Below are positions 1-6,927 of a DNA stretch of 7,380 nt, in pieces. The notes beneath the pieces are model-generated. The model made no database searches, was not told the DNA's origin, and worked only from the letters and a program-made list of their open reading frames with translations. Within the stretch, counting starts at the first letter, position 1. The number at the start of each line of letters is the position of its first letter. Where the stretch lies: assembly GCA_016212045.1 (NCBI GenBank), contig JACRHO010000139.1, positions 1 through 7,380 of the forward strand, written 5' to 3'. The position numbers and the translations under genes are program-made. The DNA is from Candidatus Omnitrophota bacterium (GTDB lineage Bacteria > Omnitrophota > Gorgyraeia > Gygaellales > Profunditerraquicolaceae).

Positions 1-3000
1 AATGCAAAAGATTTAAAGCCTGAAGATTCTTTAATGCCGCTATACACAAAGTGTTATGATGGTGAGGACCGTAATTTGCAGGGCTACGAGATAATTTATC
101 AGCCCTTGCAGGAGGGTTGGGAATTTGCGCATCATTTAGCGGATAAGTGGAATTTAGAGAATCAGATGTATGCAAAAAGTGCTGGCAGGATAAGGCACCA
201 CAGGGATTTTAATAAATTAAACAATAGTCCAGACAATATTCAGAGAATTCAGTGGGGCGAGCATTGGAAGTTGCACAAAGAATATGCGGCGGTGCGGCAC
301 AAAAGCGATTCCGAATATATTAAGAAGCTCGCTGCAGGCAGGAGGAAATTTTTGGATGCCCCCGAGAATCGCCAAAAGATGTCTGAACGCATGTCTGTGC
401 GGAACCAAAAGAATTGGCAAGACCAAAAGTACAGAGAAAAGATGAGCGGGATTATCCGCAGCGCTTGGAAAAGGCCGGAATACAGGAACAGGATAACCGC
501 GGCCTCCAAAGGAAACCTTAAAAAATTATGGAAACGAAAGGAATTTCAGGAATTATTAAGCAGATTAAAATCAGAGGAACTTAAGAAGAGATGGCAAGAT
601 AAAGATTACAGAAATTTTATTGCTGAAATTACTCGTCAGACTTCCTGGCGCGTATGGTCAGACCCGCAGCATCGTCGTTACATATCAAAATTAAATAAAG
701 AGCGCTGGGAAGATGCCGCTTATCGCCAAAGAATGGTTGAGCAGTCAAAGAAATTATGGCAAGACCCAGAATACCGCGGCCGCTACTCTCTAGACCATTT
801 TGAAAAAATGGCAAGAAAACTTTGGACGGATCCTTTAATAAGAGAGTTGCATAGAGAAAAAGCAAGAAAGCAATGGCAGAATAGAGACTTTCGTACAAAA
901 TTTATTAATGGGGTGATCAAGAGCAATAAGAGGCGTCTTACAGAATCCCCTCATCTGATGAAAACATTGGCTCAGATGGCAGCAAATTCTTTAAGAAAAA
1001 AATGGCAGGATCCGTTATATAAAGAAAGAGTAGCAAGGAGTAGGATTTTGGGATTTGTTAAGGATTTAATGGCCAAAGAAGAGGGTATCACGCCTGAACT
1101 ATATGAGAAGATGCGCCAGCAAGGCCTGCCGCACTTAAAGACGGCCTTAAAATATTTTTCTAGTTTTGACGATATGGTCCTTCAGGCAAATAACAGGCTT
1201 AATCATAAAGTCAAGAGAGTTGAATTTATTAATCAGAGGGAAGATGTGTATGATTTAACTGTAGAGCCTTGGCACAATTTTGCTTTGGCCAACGGCGTCT
1301 TTGTCCATAACTCAATAGATGGCGATGCGCCGGCAGCGATGCGCTACACGGAATGTAGGTTAGCTGCAATCTCCGACGAGATGTTGGCGGATATTGACAA
1401 AGATACGGTGAACTTTGGCCCGAATTTTGATGCCTCTTTAAAAGAGCCGCTGCTTTTACCAGCAGCGCTGCCTAATCTTTTAGTCAATGGCTCAAGCGGC
1501 ATTGCTGTGGGTATGGCGACAAATATTCCGTCGCATAACCTCAATGAAATTGCCGAGGCAATTATTTATCTTTTGGATAACCCTCAGGCAGAAATAAAAG
1601 ACCTGATGCGCTATGTGAAAGGCCCGGATTTTCCCACCGGCGGCGTGATCTGCGGCAGGGGAGGGATTAAAGAAGCATACACTACTGGCAAGGGCAAACT
1701 TACAGTGCGTGCCCGGGCAACGGTTGAACATCAGAAAAACGGCAAGGATTTAATTGTAGTTAATGAAATTCCCTATCAAGTGCAGAAGTCAACGCTGATT
1801 GAAGCCATTGCTGCGCTGGTAGACGAAAAGAAGATTGAAGGCATTTCCGATATCCGCGACGAGTCGGATAAGGAAGGGATGCGCATTGTCGTAGAGTTAA
1901 AGCGTGATACTGAGCCCCAAATTATTTTAAATCAGCTTTTTAAGCATACCCAGTTAGAAACTACCTTTGGGATTATTACGCTGGCCCTGGTTGAGAATCG
2001 CCCGCGGGTTTTAAATTTGCGTCAGACCTTAGATTGTTATATTGACCACCGTAAGGTCGTTATCCGTCGGCGCACCCAGTTTGAATTGGACAAGGCCTTA
2101 AAGCGGGCGCATATTTTAGAGGGCTTAAAAATTGCCCTGAAATTTATTGACCGGATTATCAAGACGATTAAAACTTCTAAAAATACCGAGCAGGCCAAAG
2201 AGCGCTTGATGAAAGAGTTTGAGCTCTCTGAAATTCAGTCGCAGGCAATCTTGGAGATGCAACTGCAGCGTCTGACTGCCTTAGAGCGCGACAAGATTGA
2301 TGCGGAATATATGGAGTTATTAAAAAAGATTGAATTGTGCCGCGCCATTCTTGCCTCAGAGAAAAAAATTGAAACTATTATTAAGGAAGAATTGGAGGCC
2401 TTAAAGAAAAAATATGGCGACAGCCGGCGCACTGATATTGTCGGGGAAGTAGAGGAGTTGGAAGTAGAGGATTTAATTGCCGAAGAAGACGTAGTAGTGA
2501 CCATCAGCCACGCTGGTTATATCAAGCGCCTGCCAGTGAGCGCCTACCGCAAGCAAAAGCGCGGCGGAAAAGGGGCTACTGGCGCAGAGGTCAAAGAAGA
2601 GGATTTTATTGAGCATTTGTTTGTGGCTTCTACCAAGGATTATTTATTAATTTTTACTGATAAAGGCCAGGCGCATTGGCTAAAAGTCTATGAGATTCCT
2701 CAGGCCAGCCGGATTTCTAAGGGCAAGGCCATTGTGAATCTCTTGCAGATAGACCCTGGCGCAAAGATTAGTTCCACTATTCCGGTAAAGGAATTTTCTG
2801 CGGATAAATATTTAGTGATGGTGACCAAAAACGGCCAGATTAAAAAAACCAAATTAGATGCTTACAGTAATCCGCGCAAGGGCGGCATTATCGGCATTAC
2901 TTTAGACAAAGATGATGAGCTGATCGGTGTAGAACTTACCGACGGAAAACAGGAGTTGCTGATTGGTACGCGCGAAGGAAAGGCGATCAGATTTTCCGAA

Positions 3001-3414
3001 AGCAAGGTCCGCGATATGGGCAGGACTGCCGGCGGGGTGCACGGGATTTCTCTCTCCAAGAAAGACTGGGTGATTGCCATGGTTTTACCCCAAAAAGACG
3101 CCACAGTTTTGACGGTCACCGAATCAGGTTTTGCCAAACGTACGCCAGTAGAAGATTACCGGCTGACCAGCCGCGGCGGCAAAGGCGTGATTAATATTAA
3201 AGTCACCAGCAAAAACGGCCCGGCAGTGAGTTTAAAGACCGTCAACGATAAAGACGAACTGATGGTGATTACCCAAAACGGGATGTTCCTGCGCTGCGCC
3301 ATAAAAGATATTCGCTCCACTGGCCGCTCTGCGCAAGGCGTGCGCCTGATTAAATTACAAGATAAAGACCGCGTCTCCTGCGTTGCCCCAGTCATCGCCG
3401 AAGAAGAGGAATAA
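1..3414 (+). CDS. gyrA: DNA gyrase subunit A, 5'-truncated by the window edge and interrupted by an intein
   Basis: GyrA is the DNA-breaking and rejoining subunit of the GyrA2GyrB2 type II topoisomerase, which introduces negative supercoils in the cytoplasm. The frame is open from base 1. The Met codon at 34 lies inside the intein and is not a start. After the intein (ending 1311) the host protein resumes with SIDGDAPAAMRYTE. The catalytic Tyr (E. coli Tyr122 equivalent) is at 1345-1347. The conserved NLLVNGSSGIAVGMATNIP block follows at about 1471-1530. The coiled-coil tower region runs at about 2040-2400. The C-terminal DNA-wrapping domain starts near 2490, opens with a GyrA box QKRGGKG at 2554-2574, and shows six repeated blades. 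It ends in a short acidic tail (EEEE). The GyrA box separates it from ParC. The visible extein is 700 codons; adding about 110 missing N-terminal residues gives roughly 810, normal for bacterial GyrA. The stop is 4 nt before a tRNA gene. I am sure of the identity; the N-terminal part cannot be seen. Confidence 0.96.
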   Translation, partial: NAKDLKPEDSLMPLYTKCYDGEDRNLQGYEIIYQPLQEGWEFAHHLADKWNLENQMYAKSAGRIRHHRDFNKLNNSPDNIQRIQWGEHWKLHKEYAAVRHKSDSEYIKKLAAGRRKFLDAPENRQKMSERMSVRNQKNWQDQKYREKMSGIIRSAWKRPEYRNRITAASKGNLKKLWKRKEFQELLSRLKSEELKKRWQDKDYRNFIAEITRQTSWRVWSDPQHRRYISKLNKERWEDAAYRQRMVEQSKKLWQDPEYRGRYSLDHFEKMARKLWTDPLIRELHREKARKQWQNRDFRTKFINGVIKSNKRRLTESPHLMKTLAQMAANSLRKKWQDPLYKERVARSRILGFVKDLMAKEEGITPELYEKMRQQGLPHLKTALKYFSSFDDMVLQANNRLNHKVKRVEFINQREDVYDLTVEPWHNFALANGVFVHNSIDGDAPAAMRYTECRLAAISDEMLADIDKDTVNFGPNFDASLKEPLLLPAALPNLLVNGSSGIAVGMATNIPSHNLNEIAEAIIYLLDNPQAEIKDLMRYVKGPDFPTGGVICGRGGIKEAYTTGKGKLTVRARATVEHQKNGKDLIVVNEIPYQVQKSTLIEAIAALVDEKKIEGISDIRDESDKEGMRIVVELKRDTEPQIILNQLFKHTQLETTFGIITLALVENRPRVLNLRQTLDCYIDHRKVVIRRRTQFELDKALKRAHILEGLKIALKFIDRIIKTIKTSKNTEQAKERLMKEFELSEIQSQAILEMQLQRLTALERDKIDAEYMELLKKIELCRAILASEKKIETIIKEELEALKKKYGDSRRTDIVGEVEELEVEDLIAEEDVVVTISHAGYIKRLPVSAYRKQKRGGKGATGAEVKEEDFIEHLFVASTKDYLLIFTDKGQAHWLKVYEIPQASRISKGKAIVNLLQIDPGAKISSTIPVKEFSADKYLVMVTKNGQIKKTKLDAYSNPRKGGIIGITLDKDDELIGVELTDGKQELLIGTREGKAIRFSESKVRDMGRTAGGVHGISLSKKDWVIAMVLPQKDATVLTVTESGFAKRTPVEDYRLTSRGGKGVINIKVTSKNGPAVSLKTVNDKDELMVITQNGMFLRCAIKDIRSTGRSAQGVRLIKLQDKDRVSCVAPVIAEEEE
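118..276 (+). other. HNH homing-endonuclease core of the intein
   Basis: This is the metal-dependent DNA-cleaving domain embedded in the intein. It shows WEFAHHLADKWNL at the left (paired His at 130-135), then the core HHRDF (His codons 196-201, Asp 205-207), then NNSPDNI (Asn 235-237), and finally the EHWKLH motif (His at 262-264 and 274-276). The order H-H-x-D, N-N-x-P-x-N-[IL], E-H-x3-H is the usual layout of intein- and intron-borne HNH nucleases. The paired His supplies the general base and the later Asn and His supply the metal site. No expected residue appears to be lost, so the nuclease may be active. Which DNA strand or strands it cuts, and its exact target, cannot be read from the sequence. 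Confidence 0.85.
349..1023 (+). repeat. Tandem array of 12 Trp-centred protein repeats (W-x-D-P-x-[YF]-R type) in the intein
   Basis: After the HNH core the protein consists of consecutive units with consensus K-K-x-W-[QKST]-[DR]-x-x-[YF]-R, joined by Lys/Arg-rich segments that look helical. Intact Trp codons begin at 415, 466, 529, 592, 655, 706, 757, 823, 874 and 1003. Two degenerate units fit the same register, with Phe at 349 and Leu at 937 in the Trp position. Spacing between centres is 22, 17, 21, 21, 21, 17, 17, 22, 17, 21 and 22 residues, so only two step sizes are used. Similar motifs occur as the intron-encoded nuclease repeat (IENR2/NUMOD3-like) next to HNH and GIY-YIG homing endonucleases, where they act as modular DNA-binding segments. 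The family link is from motif resemblance only. DNA contact is inferred from strong basicity and position. The units differ at nucleotide level, so the array is not a recent expansion. Confidence 0.82.
1201..1311 (+). other. Intein C-terminal splicing motifs (blocks F and G)
   Basis: The segment starts at NHKV, the usual entry to the C-terminal splicing half in HNH-type inteins, and continues through VEFINQREDVYDLTVE to the terminal VFVHN. The block F Asp and His are present. So are the penultimate His and terminal Asn that cyclise to release the C-extein. The last intein base is 1311, and Ser at 1312 starts the C-extein. Assigning the boundary here is supported both by the HN|S signature and by GyrA homology resuming exactly at SIDGD. 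Confidence 0.92.
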
Positions 3415-3418
3415 GACA

Positions 3419-3493
3419 GTCCCCATCGTCTAGCCTGGTCTAGGACAAGAGCTTTTCAAGCTCTCGACACCGGTTCAAATCCGGTTGGGGACG
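3419..3493 (+). tRNA. tRNA-Glu (anticodon UUC)
   Basis: The 75-nt sequence folds into a complete cloverleaf. The acceptor stem is GTCCCCA paired with TGGGGAC (seven perfect pairs). The D stem is GTCT/GGAC with an 11-nt loop containing GG. The anticodon stem is AGAGC/GCTCT with loop TTTTCAA, the variable loop has 4 nt, and the T stem is ACCGG/CCGGT with loop TTCAAAT. The anticodon TTC is at 3455-3457 and reads GAA and GAG. The discriminator base is G at 3493, as in other tRNA-Glu, and the 5' part closely matches bacterial tRNA-Glu. The 3' CCA is not encoded (GTTA follows), so it must be added by a nucleotidyltransferase. The gene starts 4 nt after the gyrA stop and ends 13 nt before the next start, with no terminator between, suggesting it is processed out of a longer transcript. 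Confidence 0.97.
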
Positions 3494-3506
3494 TTAAATT
3501 ATAATT

Positions 3507-4985
3507 ATGCGCTATAAAATCTTTTTGGGCTTAGCGCTTTTTTTAGGCATAGCAGTAATCATTCTCGCCCAGTTTTCCATTCCTACTCTGTTTGAGGCCG
3601 ACGGATATCTGCATATCCGCATGGCCAAATTTATCCGGCAATACGGCCTGCATTACGATTTTCACTGGACGCGCTACTGCGTCTTTGCCCAGAGATTTGC
3701 GGATAAAGACCTGCTTTATCATATATTGTTGGTTCCATTTACTTTCTTTGCGGATATTTTTCTGGGGGCAAAACTGGCTGCCTGTGTGTTTGCGATATTT
3801 TTATATTTAGTTTTTTATTTTATTTTAAAACATTATGCCCAGAAAGATTTAATTCCACTTTTTCTCATCAGTATATTTTTATCCCCGGACTTTTTAGAGG
3901 CAATCAGCCGCACCCGGCCAATGGTTTTAGTGCTGGCTTTAACTTTGCTCTTTGTGCATTTTTTGATTGAGAAAAGATTGTTGTATCTATTTTGCGCGAC
4001 GGTTGTTTATACCTTAACCCACGTATCCGCGCCTTATTTATTATTATTTGTCCTGATCGCAGAGTCAATCCGCTTTGCCAGTGAAAGAGAATTTTGCTGG
4101 CAGGCCTTGGCGGTTGTCGCATCAGGATTAGCCACCGGATTTTTGGTGCATCCTAATTTCCCTAACAATTTTTTGGTTTTTTATTTAAATGGGATTCTCG
4201 TGCCAATCTTTTCTCTGAAATGGGGCCTGGAACTGGGCGCAGAATTTTTTCCTACGGATACGCGGCAACTTGCCTTAGGTTATCCGCTAATCCTGATCGG
4301 ATTAATTTTATTAGTAGCTGCAGGCACTAGCAGCGAAAACAAATTTAAAACTGCAACTAAAATTTGGTTAGGGATTACGGGATTTTTCTTTATCTTTTCT
4401 TTTTTCTCCCGGCGCTATCTTATCCATACCTATCCTTTAATGCTGGTGGCTCTGGCCGCGTACTTATCTGATTGGTGGCAGGGTTGCCCAAGATTATGGC
4501 TGGTCAGAGAAATTCCCGCCATAAAAGTTGGGTTGTGGGCGGCAATAATATTGATGTTAGCACTTTTAGGAGTGCATACCGGCAAAACTTTTCGCCAGGC
4601 TTCCTTGGCCGAGATGTATTACAACCGCCATTATGAACAAGTGGCAAAATTTATGGCCCAGCAGATTCCAGTCGGAGAAATGGTTTTTCATACCAACTGG
4701 TCGGATTCCCAATATTTTATCGGGCTCAACCCCCAGAACGATTACTTTGTAACCTTAGACCCCATTTATATGTATGCCTGGAATACCAGAATCTATAATC
4801 TTTATCGGGATATCGCCTTTGGTCGCAGTAGCGACCCCTATAATTTATTAAAAAAAGTTTTTCATGCCCATTACGGCTATGCCGGCAAGAATTATTTTTC
4901 TGGCTTGATTAACCAGATACGCGCGGATTCCCGTTTTGCAGTGATGGCCGAAGATAATCTGGGATTAGTGTTTAGGTTAAAATAA
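3507..4985 (+). CDS. Multipass membrane protein, probable GT-C type glycosyltransferase (STT3/PMT-like fold)
   Basis: This is a 492-residue integral membrane protein. The first membrane segment (about residues 5-26) is followed by EADGYLHIR at 30-38. That matches the acidic first-loop motif of GT-C enzymes (compare the D-G-Y-x-H-x-R signature of STT3/AglB), which binds the metal and lipid-phosphate sugar donor. A second acidic motif, DKD, is at 66-68. About ten further hydrophobic segments follow (for example 72-108, 117-130, 139-190, 200-215, 257-272, 285-301, 308-321 and 340-357). A C-terminal non-membrane region (about 360-492) holds NWSD and GLNPQNDYFVTLDP. The role inferred is transfer of sugar from a polyprenyl-phosphate donor on the outer face of the inner membrane; acceptor and sugar are unknown. 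An in-frame stop at 3495-3497 with no other start codon between pins the ATG at 3507. There is no clear Shine-Dalgarno. The stop is 4 nt before glmS, so the two are likely co-translated. A polymer ligase or flippase-like membrane protein is an alternative. Confidence 0.72.
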   Translation: MRYKIFLGLALFLGIAVIILAQFSIPTLFEADGYLHIRMAKFIRQYGLHYDFHWTRYCVFAQRFADKDLLYHILLVPFTFFADIFLGAKLAACVFAIFLYLVFYFILKHYAQKDLIPLFLISIFLSPDFLEAISRTRPMVLVLALTLLFVHFLIEKRLLYLFCATVVYTLTHVSAPYLLLFVLIAESIRFASEREFCWQALAVVASGLATGFLVHPNFPNNFLVFYLNGILVPIFSLKWGLELGAEFFPTDTRQLALGYPLILIGLILLVAAGTSSENKFKTATKIWLGITGFFFIFSFFSRRYLIHTYPLMLVALAAYLSDWWQGCPRLWLVREIPAIKVGLWAAIILMLALLGVHTGKTFRQASLAEMYYNRHYEQVAKFMAQQIPVGEMVFHTNWSDSQYFIGLNPQNDYFVTLDPIYMYAWNTRIYNLYRDIAFGRSSDPYNLLKKVFHAHYGYAGKNYFSGLINQIRADSRFAVMAEDNLGLVFRLK

Positions 4986-4989
4986 AACT

Positions 4990-6828
4990 ATGTGTGGAAT
5001 AATCGGTTATATAGGAGAAAAAGAGGCGCAACCCATCCTCTTAAATGGCTTGAAGCGGCTGGAATATCGTGGATATGATTCCTGCGGTATGGTCACTTTT
5101 TTAAGCCATAAAAACTCGCTTTCTGTGCGCAAACTCCCTGGCAAAGTTAAAGATTTAGAGGGATTACTAAAAAAGAGACCACTGTCTGGCAATCTCGGAG
5201 CTAGCCACTGTAGATGGGCAACACACGGAAGCCCAAATCAAATCAATGCCCATCCGCACCTGGACTGCAAAGATGAAATCGCCTTAGTGCATAATGGGAT
5301 AATTGAGAATTATGAAGCTTTAAAGCAAGAGTTGATTAAAGAAGGTCATCGTTTCCGTAGCCAGACCGATACTGAAGTGATTGTGCATCTCATTGAAAAA
5401 CTTTATCAAAATGTTCCCTTAGAAGAGGCAGTGCGCAAGTGCCTAAAGTTACTCAAGGGCTCTTATGCCATTGCCGTAATTTCTAAAAGAGAGCCAGGCA
5501 AACTTGTAGGCGCGCGCTCTGGCAGTCCTTTAATTATCGGTATCGGCAAAAATGAGAATTTTCTTGCCTCAGATGTGCCTGCAGTTTTAGAGTACACCAA
5601 AGAGGTGGTATTTTTAGATGAGGGGGAGGTAGCAGTTTTAAGCCAGGACAATTTTAAAATCACTGACTTGGAAGGGAGAGAAATTGCCAAAAAATCCACC
5701 CGGATTAACTGGGATATAGAGCAGGCCCAGAAACAGGGCTATAAACATTTTATGCTCAAGGAGATTAATGAGCAGCCTAAGGTTTTGGAAAATCTTTTAA
5801 ATTTAAGAATACAAAAAGAAACTGGTAAGATTGTTTTTGCCGAGCAAAGGATTCCTGAAGAAAAACTCAAAAGCATAAAAAATATTTCCATTGTTGCCTG
5901 CGGCACTGCCTATCATGCCGGGTTAGTAGGGAAATATATTTTGGAATCTATCTGCGCTATCCCCACTCTCGTAGATGTCTCCAGCGAATTTAGATATCGC
6001 GATTTACTGATTAATTCAGATACGTTGGTGATTGCCATAAGTCAGTCCGGAGAAACTGCTGATACCTTGGCCGGAGTAAGAGAGGCAAAGAATCTCGGTG
6101 CACCTATCCTTTCCATCTGTAATGTCTTGGGTTCTACCTTAAGCCGCGAATCCGATGGTGTAATCTATACCCACGCCGGACCAGAGATTGGCGTGGCCTC
6201 CACCAAGGCATATACGGCGCAGCTGGCCGCGCTTTATTTATTTGCCCTGTATTTGGCAGGGATAAAAAATATTTTAACCCAAGAGAAGATAAACAAATAT
6301 CTAGAAGACTTAAAGAAAATTCCCCGTTACCTTCAGGAGGTTTTGAAAAATCAGGAGGCTATTGCCAAGCTCAGCCGCCGGCATGCGCACTTCGGCTCAT
6401 TTTTGTATCTGGGCAGAAATATCAATTTCCCTTCTGCCTTAGAAGGGGCGCTGAAATTGAAAGAAATCTCTTATATCCCAGCCGAGGGTTACGCTGCCGG
6501 CGAGATGAAGCACGGGCCAATTGCCCTGATTGATGAATACCGGGCAGTGGTTTGTATTGTGCCTCAGTCAAAGGTCTACGAAAAGATGATTTCTAATATC
6601 CAGGAGATTCGCTCCCGCCGGGGGAAGATCATTGCTATTGCTACCGAAGGCGACGCAGAGATTAAGAAACTCACGCGCGAAGTAGTCTATATACCGCAAG
6701 TAGATGAATTTTTCTCTCCCCTCGTAGTTGCGCTACCTTTGCAGTTGTTGGCATATCATATCGCTACTAAGCGCGGTTGCGACGTAGACCAGCCGCGCAA
6801 TCTGGCCAAGTCAGTAACTGTGGAATAA
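4990..6828 (+). CDS. glmS: Glutamine-fructose-6-phosphate aminotransferase (isomerizing), GlmS
   Basis: GlmS converts fructose-6-phosphate and glutamine to glucosamine-6-phosphate and glutamate, the first committed step to UDP-GlcNAc for peptidoglycan and other envelope polymers. It is cytoplasmic and normally dimeric. The protein has 612 residues, close to the 609 of E. coli. The glutaminase domain (class II amidotransferase, about 2-220) starts with the nucleophile Cys2, exposed once Met1 is removed; this fixes the start. It contains RWATHG (75-80), HNG (101-103) and Asp127. Two SIS sugar-isomerase domains follow. The first, near 290-425, has ISQSGETADT. The second, near 460-600, has Lys489 and Glu492, and His508 within GEMKHGP. 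The conserved tail DQPRNLAKSVTVE carries the fructose-6-phosphate-binding Lys607. All catalytic residues known from the E. coli enzyme have counterparts, so it should be active. The usual Thr before RWATHG is Cys74, probably neutral. There is no room for a glmS ribozyme upstream (4-nt gap), so any feedback control must be of another kind. Confidence 0.98.
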   Translation: MCGIIGYIGEKEAQPILLNGLKRLEYRGYDSCGMVTFLSHKNSLSVRKLPGKVKDLEGLLKKRPLSGNLGASHCRWATHGSPNQINAHPHLDCKDEIALVHNGIIENYEALKQELIKEGHRFRSQTDTEVIVHLIEKLYQNVPLEEAVRKCLKLLKGSYAIAVISKREPGKLVGARSGSPLIIGIGKNENFLASDVPAVLEYTKEVVFLDEGEVAVLSQDNFKITDLEGREIAKKSTRINWDIEQAQKQGYKHFMLKEINEQPKVLENLLNLRIQKETGKIVFAEQRIPEEKLKSIKNISIVACGTAYHAGLVGKYILESICAIPTLVDVSSEFRYRDLLINSDTLVIAISQSGETADTLAGVREAKNLGAPILSICNVLGSTLSRESDGVIYTHAGPEIGVASTKAYTAQLAALYLFALYLAGIKNILTQEKINKYLEDLKKIPRYLQEVLKNQEAIAKLSRRHAHFGSFLYLGRNINFPSALEGALKLKEISYIPAEGYAAGEMKHGPIALIDEYRAVVCIVPQSKVYEKMISNIQEIRSRRGKIIAIATEGDAEIKKLTREVVYIPQVDEFFSPLVVALPLQLLAYHIATKRGCDVDQPRNLAKSVTVE

Positions 6829-6927
6829 ATTCAAAAATCAAAATGCAAAAATCAAAATTACAATTTAAAATTAAAAATTTTTGGATTTTGGTTTGTCATT
6901 TTGATATTTGATTTTTGATATTTGCAT
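6829..6927 (+). repeat. AT-rich imperfect palindrome built from tandem 14-nt units
   Basis: The 104-nt gap between glmS and rsmI is about 83% A+T and folds around a central AAAAATTTTT (6873-6882). Outward from this centre, pairing continues with scattered mismatches, wobbles and single-base bulges to the gene-proximal ends (6832 C with 6924 G, and 6829-6830 with 6926-6927). The left arm contains two tandem units, CAAAAATCAAAATG at 6832-6845 and CAAAAATCAAAATT at 6846-6859 (13 of 14 identical). The right arm contains two related units in the opposite sense, ATTTTGATATTTG at 6898-6910 and ATTTTTGATATTTG at 6911-6924. Such elements resemble interspersed AT-rich repeats I recall from candidate-phylum genomes, but copy number cannot be tested from one window. 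In RNA it could act as a weak terminator, a processing signal, or a structure near the rsmI start. Confidence 0.78.

Larger units (their letters stand above)
1..1311 (+). mobile_element. GyrA intein with HNH homing endonuclease (C-terminal part; N-terminal splicing half outside window)
   Basis: This is a protein-splicing element translated in frame with GyrA. It should excise itself post-translationally, while its nuclease domain can spread the gene by cutting intein-free gyrA alleles. The downstream junction is clear. Block F is present as VYDLTVEPWHNFALANGVF, with its Asp at 1252-1254 and His at 1273-1275. It is followed by the terminal VHN (penultimate His 1306-1308, Asn 1309-1311) and a Ser as the +1 nucleophile (1312-1314). 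These are the residues needed for C-terminal cleavage and acyl shift, so splicing competence looks preserved on this side. The first residues, NAKDLKPEDSLMPLY, resemble the linker that leads from an N-terminal splicing domain into the nuclease. At least 437 intein residues are visible, and the total must be larger. The catalytic N-terminal residue and blocks A and B cannot be checked here. Arginine codon use differs sharply from the surrounding gyrA, as expected for an acquired element. Confidence 0.93.

Noticed and set aside
34..36. ATG at 34 as the start of a separate gene
   Set aside because: The same frame is open to base 1 and the residues before and after it form a continuous intein linker (LKPEDSLMPLY); gyrA homology downstream needs the whole chain.
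2235..2504. Minus-strand Ser-rich reading frame within gyrA
   Set aside because: It is the shadow of Glu/Lys-rich coiled-coil codons of GyrA and has no recognisable domain or start context.
3500..3505. Perfect TATAAT resembling a -10 box
   Set aside because: It ends one base before the ATG at 3507, so a transcript from it would start inside the coding region, and no -35 match lies about 17 nt upstream, only tRNA sequence.
4940..4990. Possible glmS ribozyme or riboswitch upstream of glmS
   Set aside because: Only 4 nt separate the previous stop from the glmS start and the upstream bases are coding; no ribozyme core could fit.
6829..6927. CRISPR-like repeat reading of the 14-nt units
   Set aside because: Units are directly adjacent with no spacers and occur in opposite senses around a palindrome, unlike a CRISPR array.
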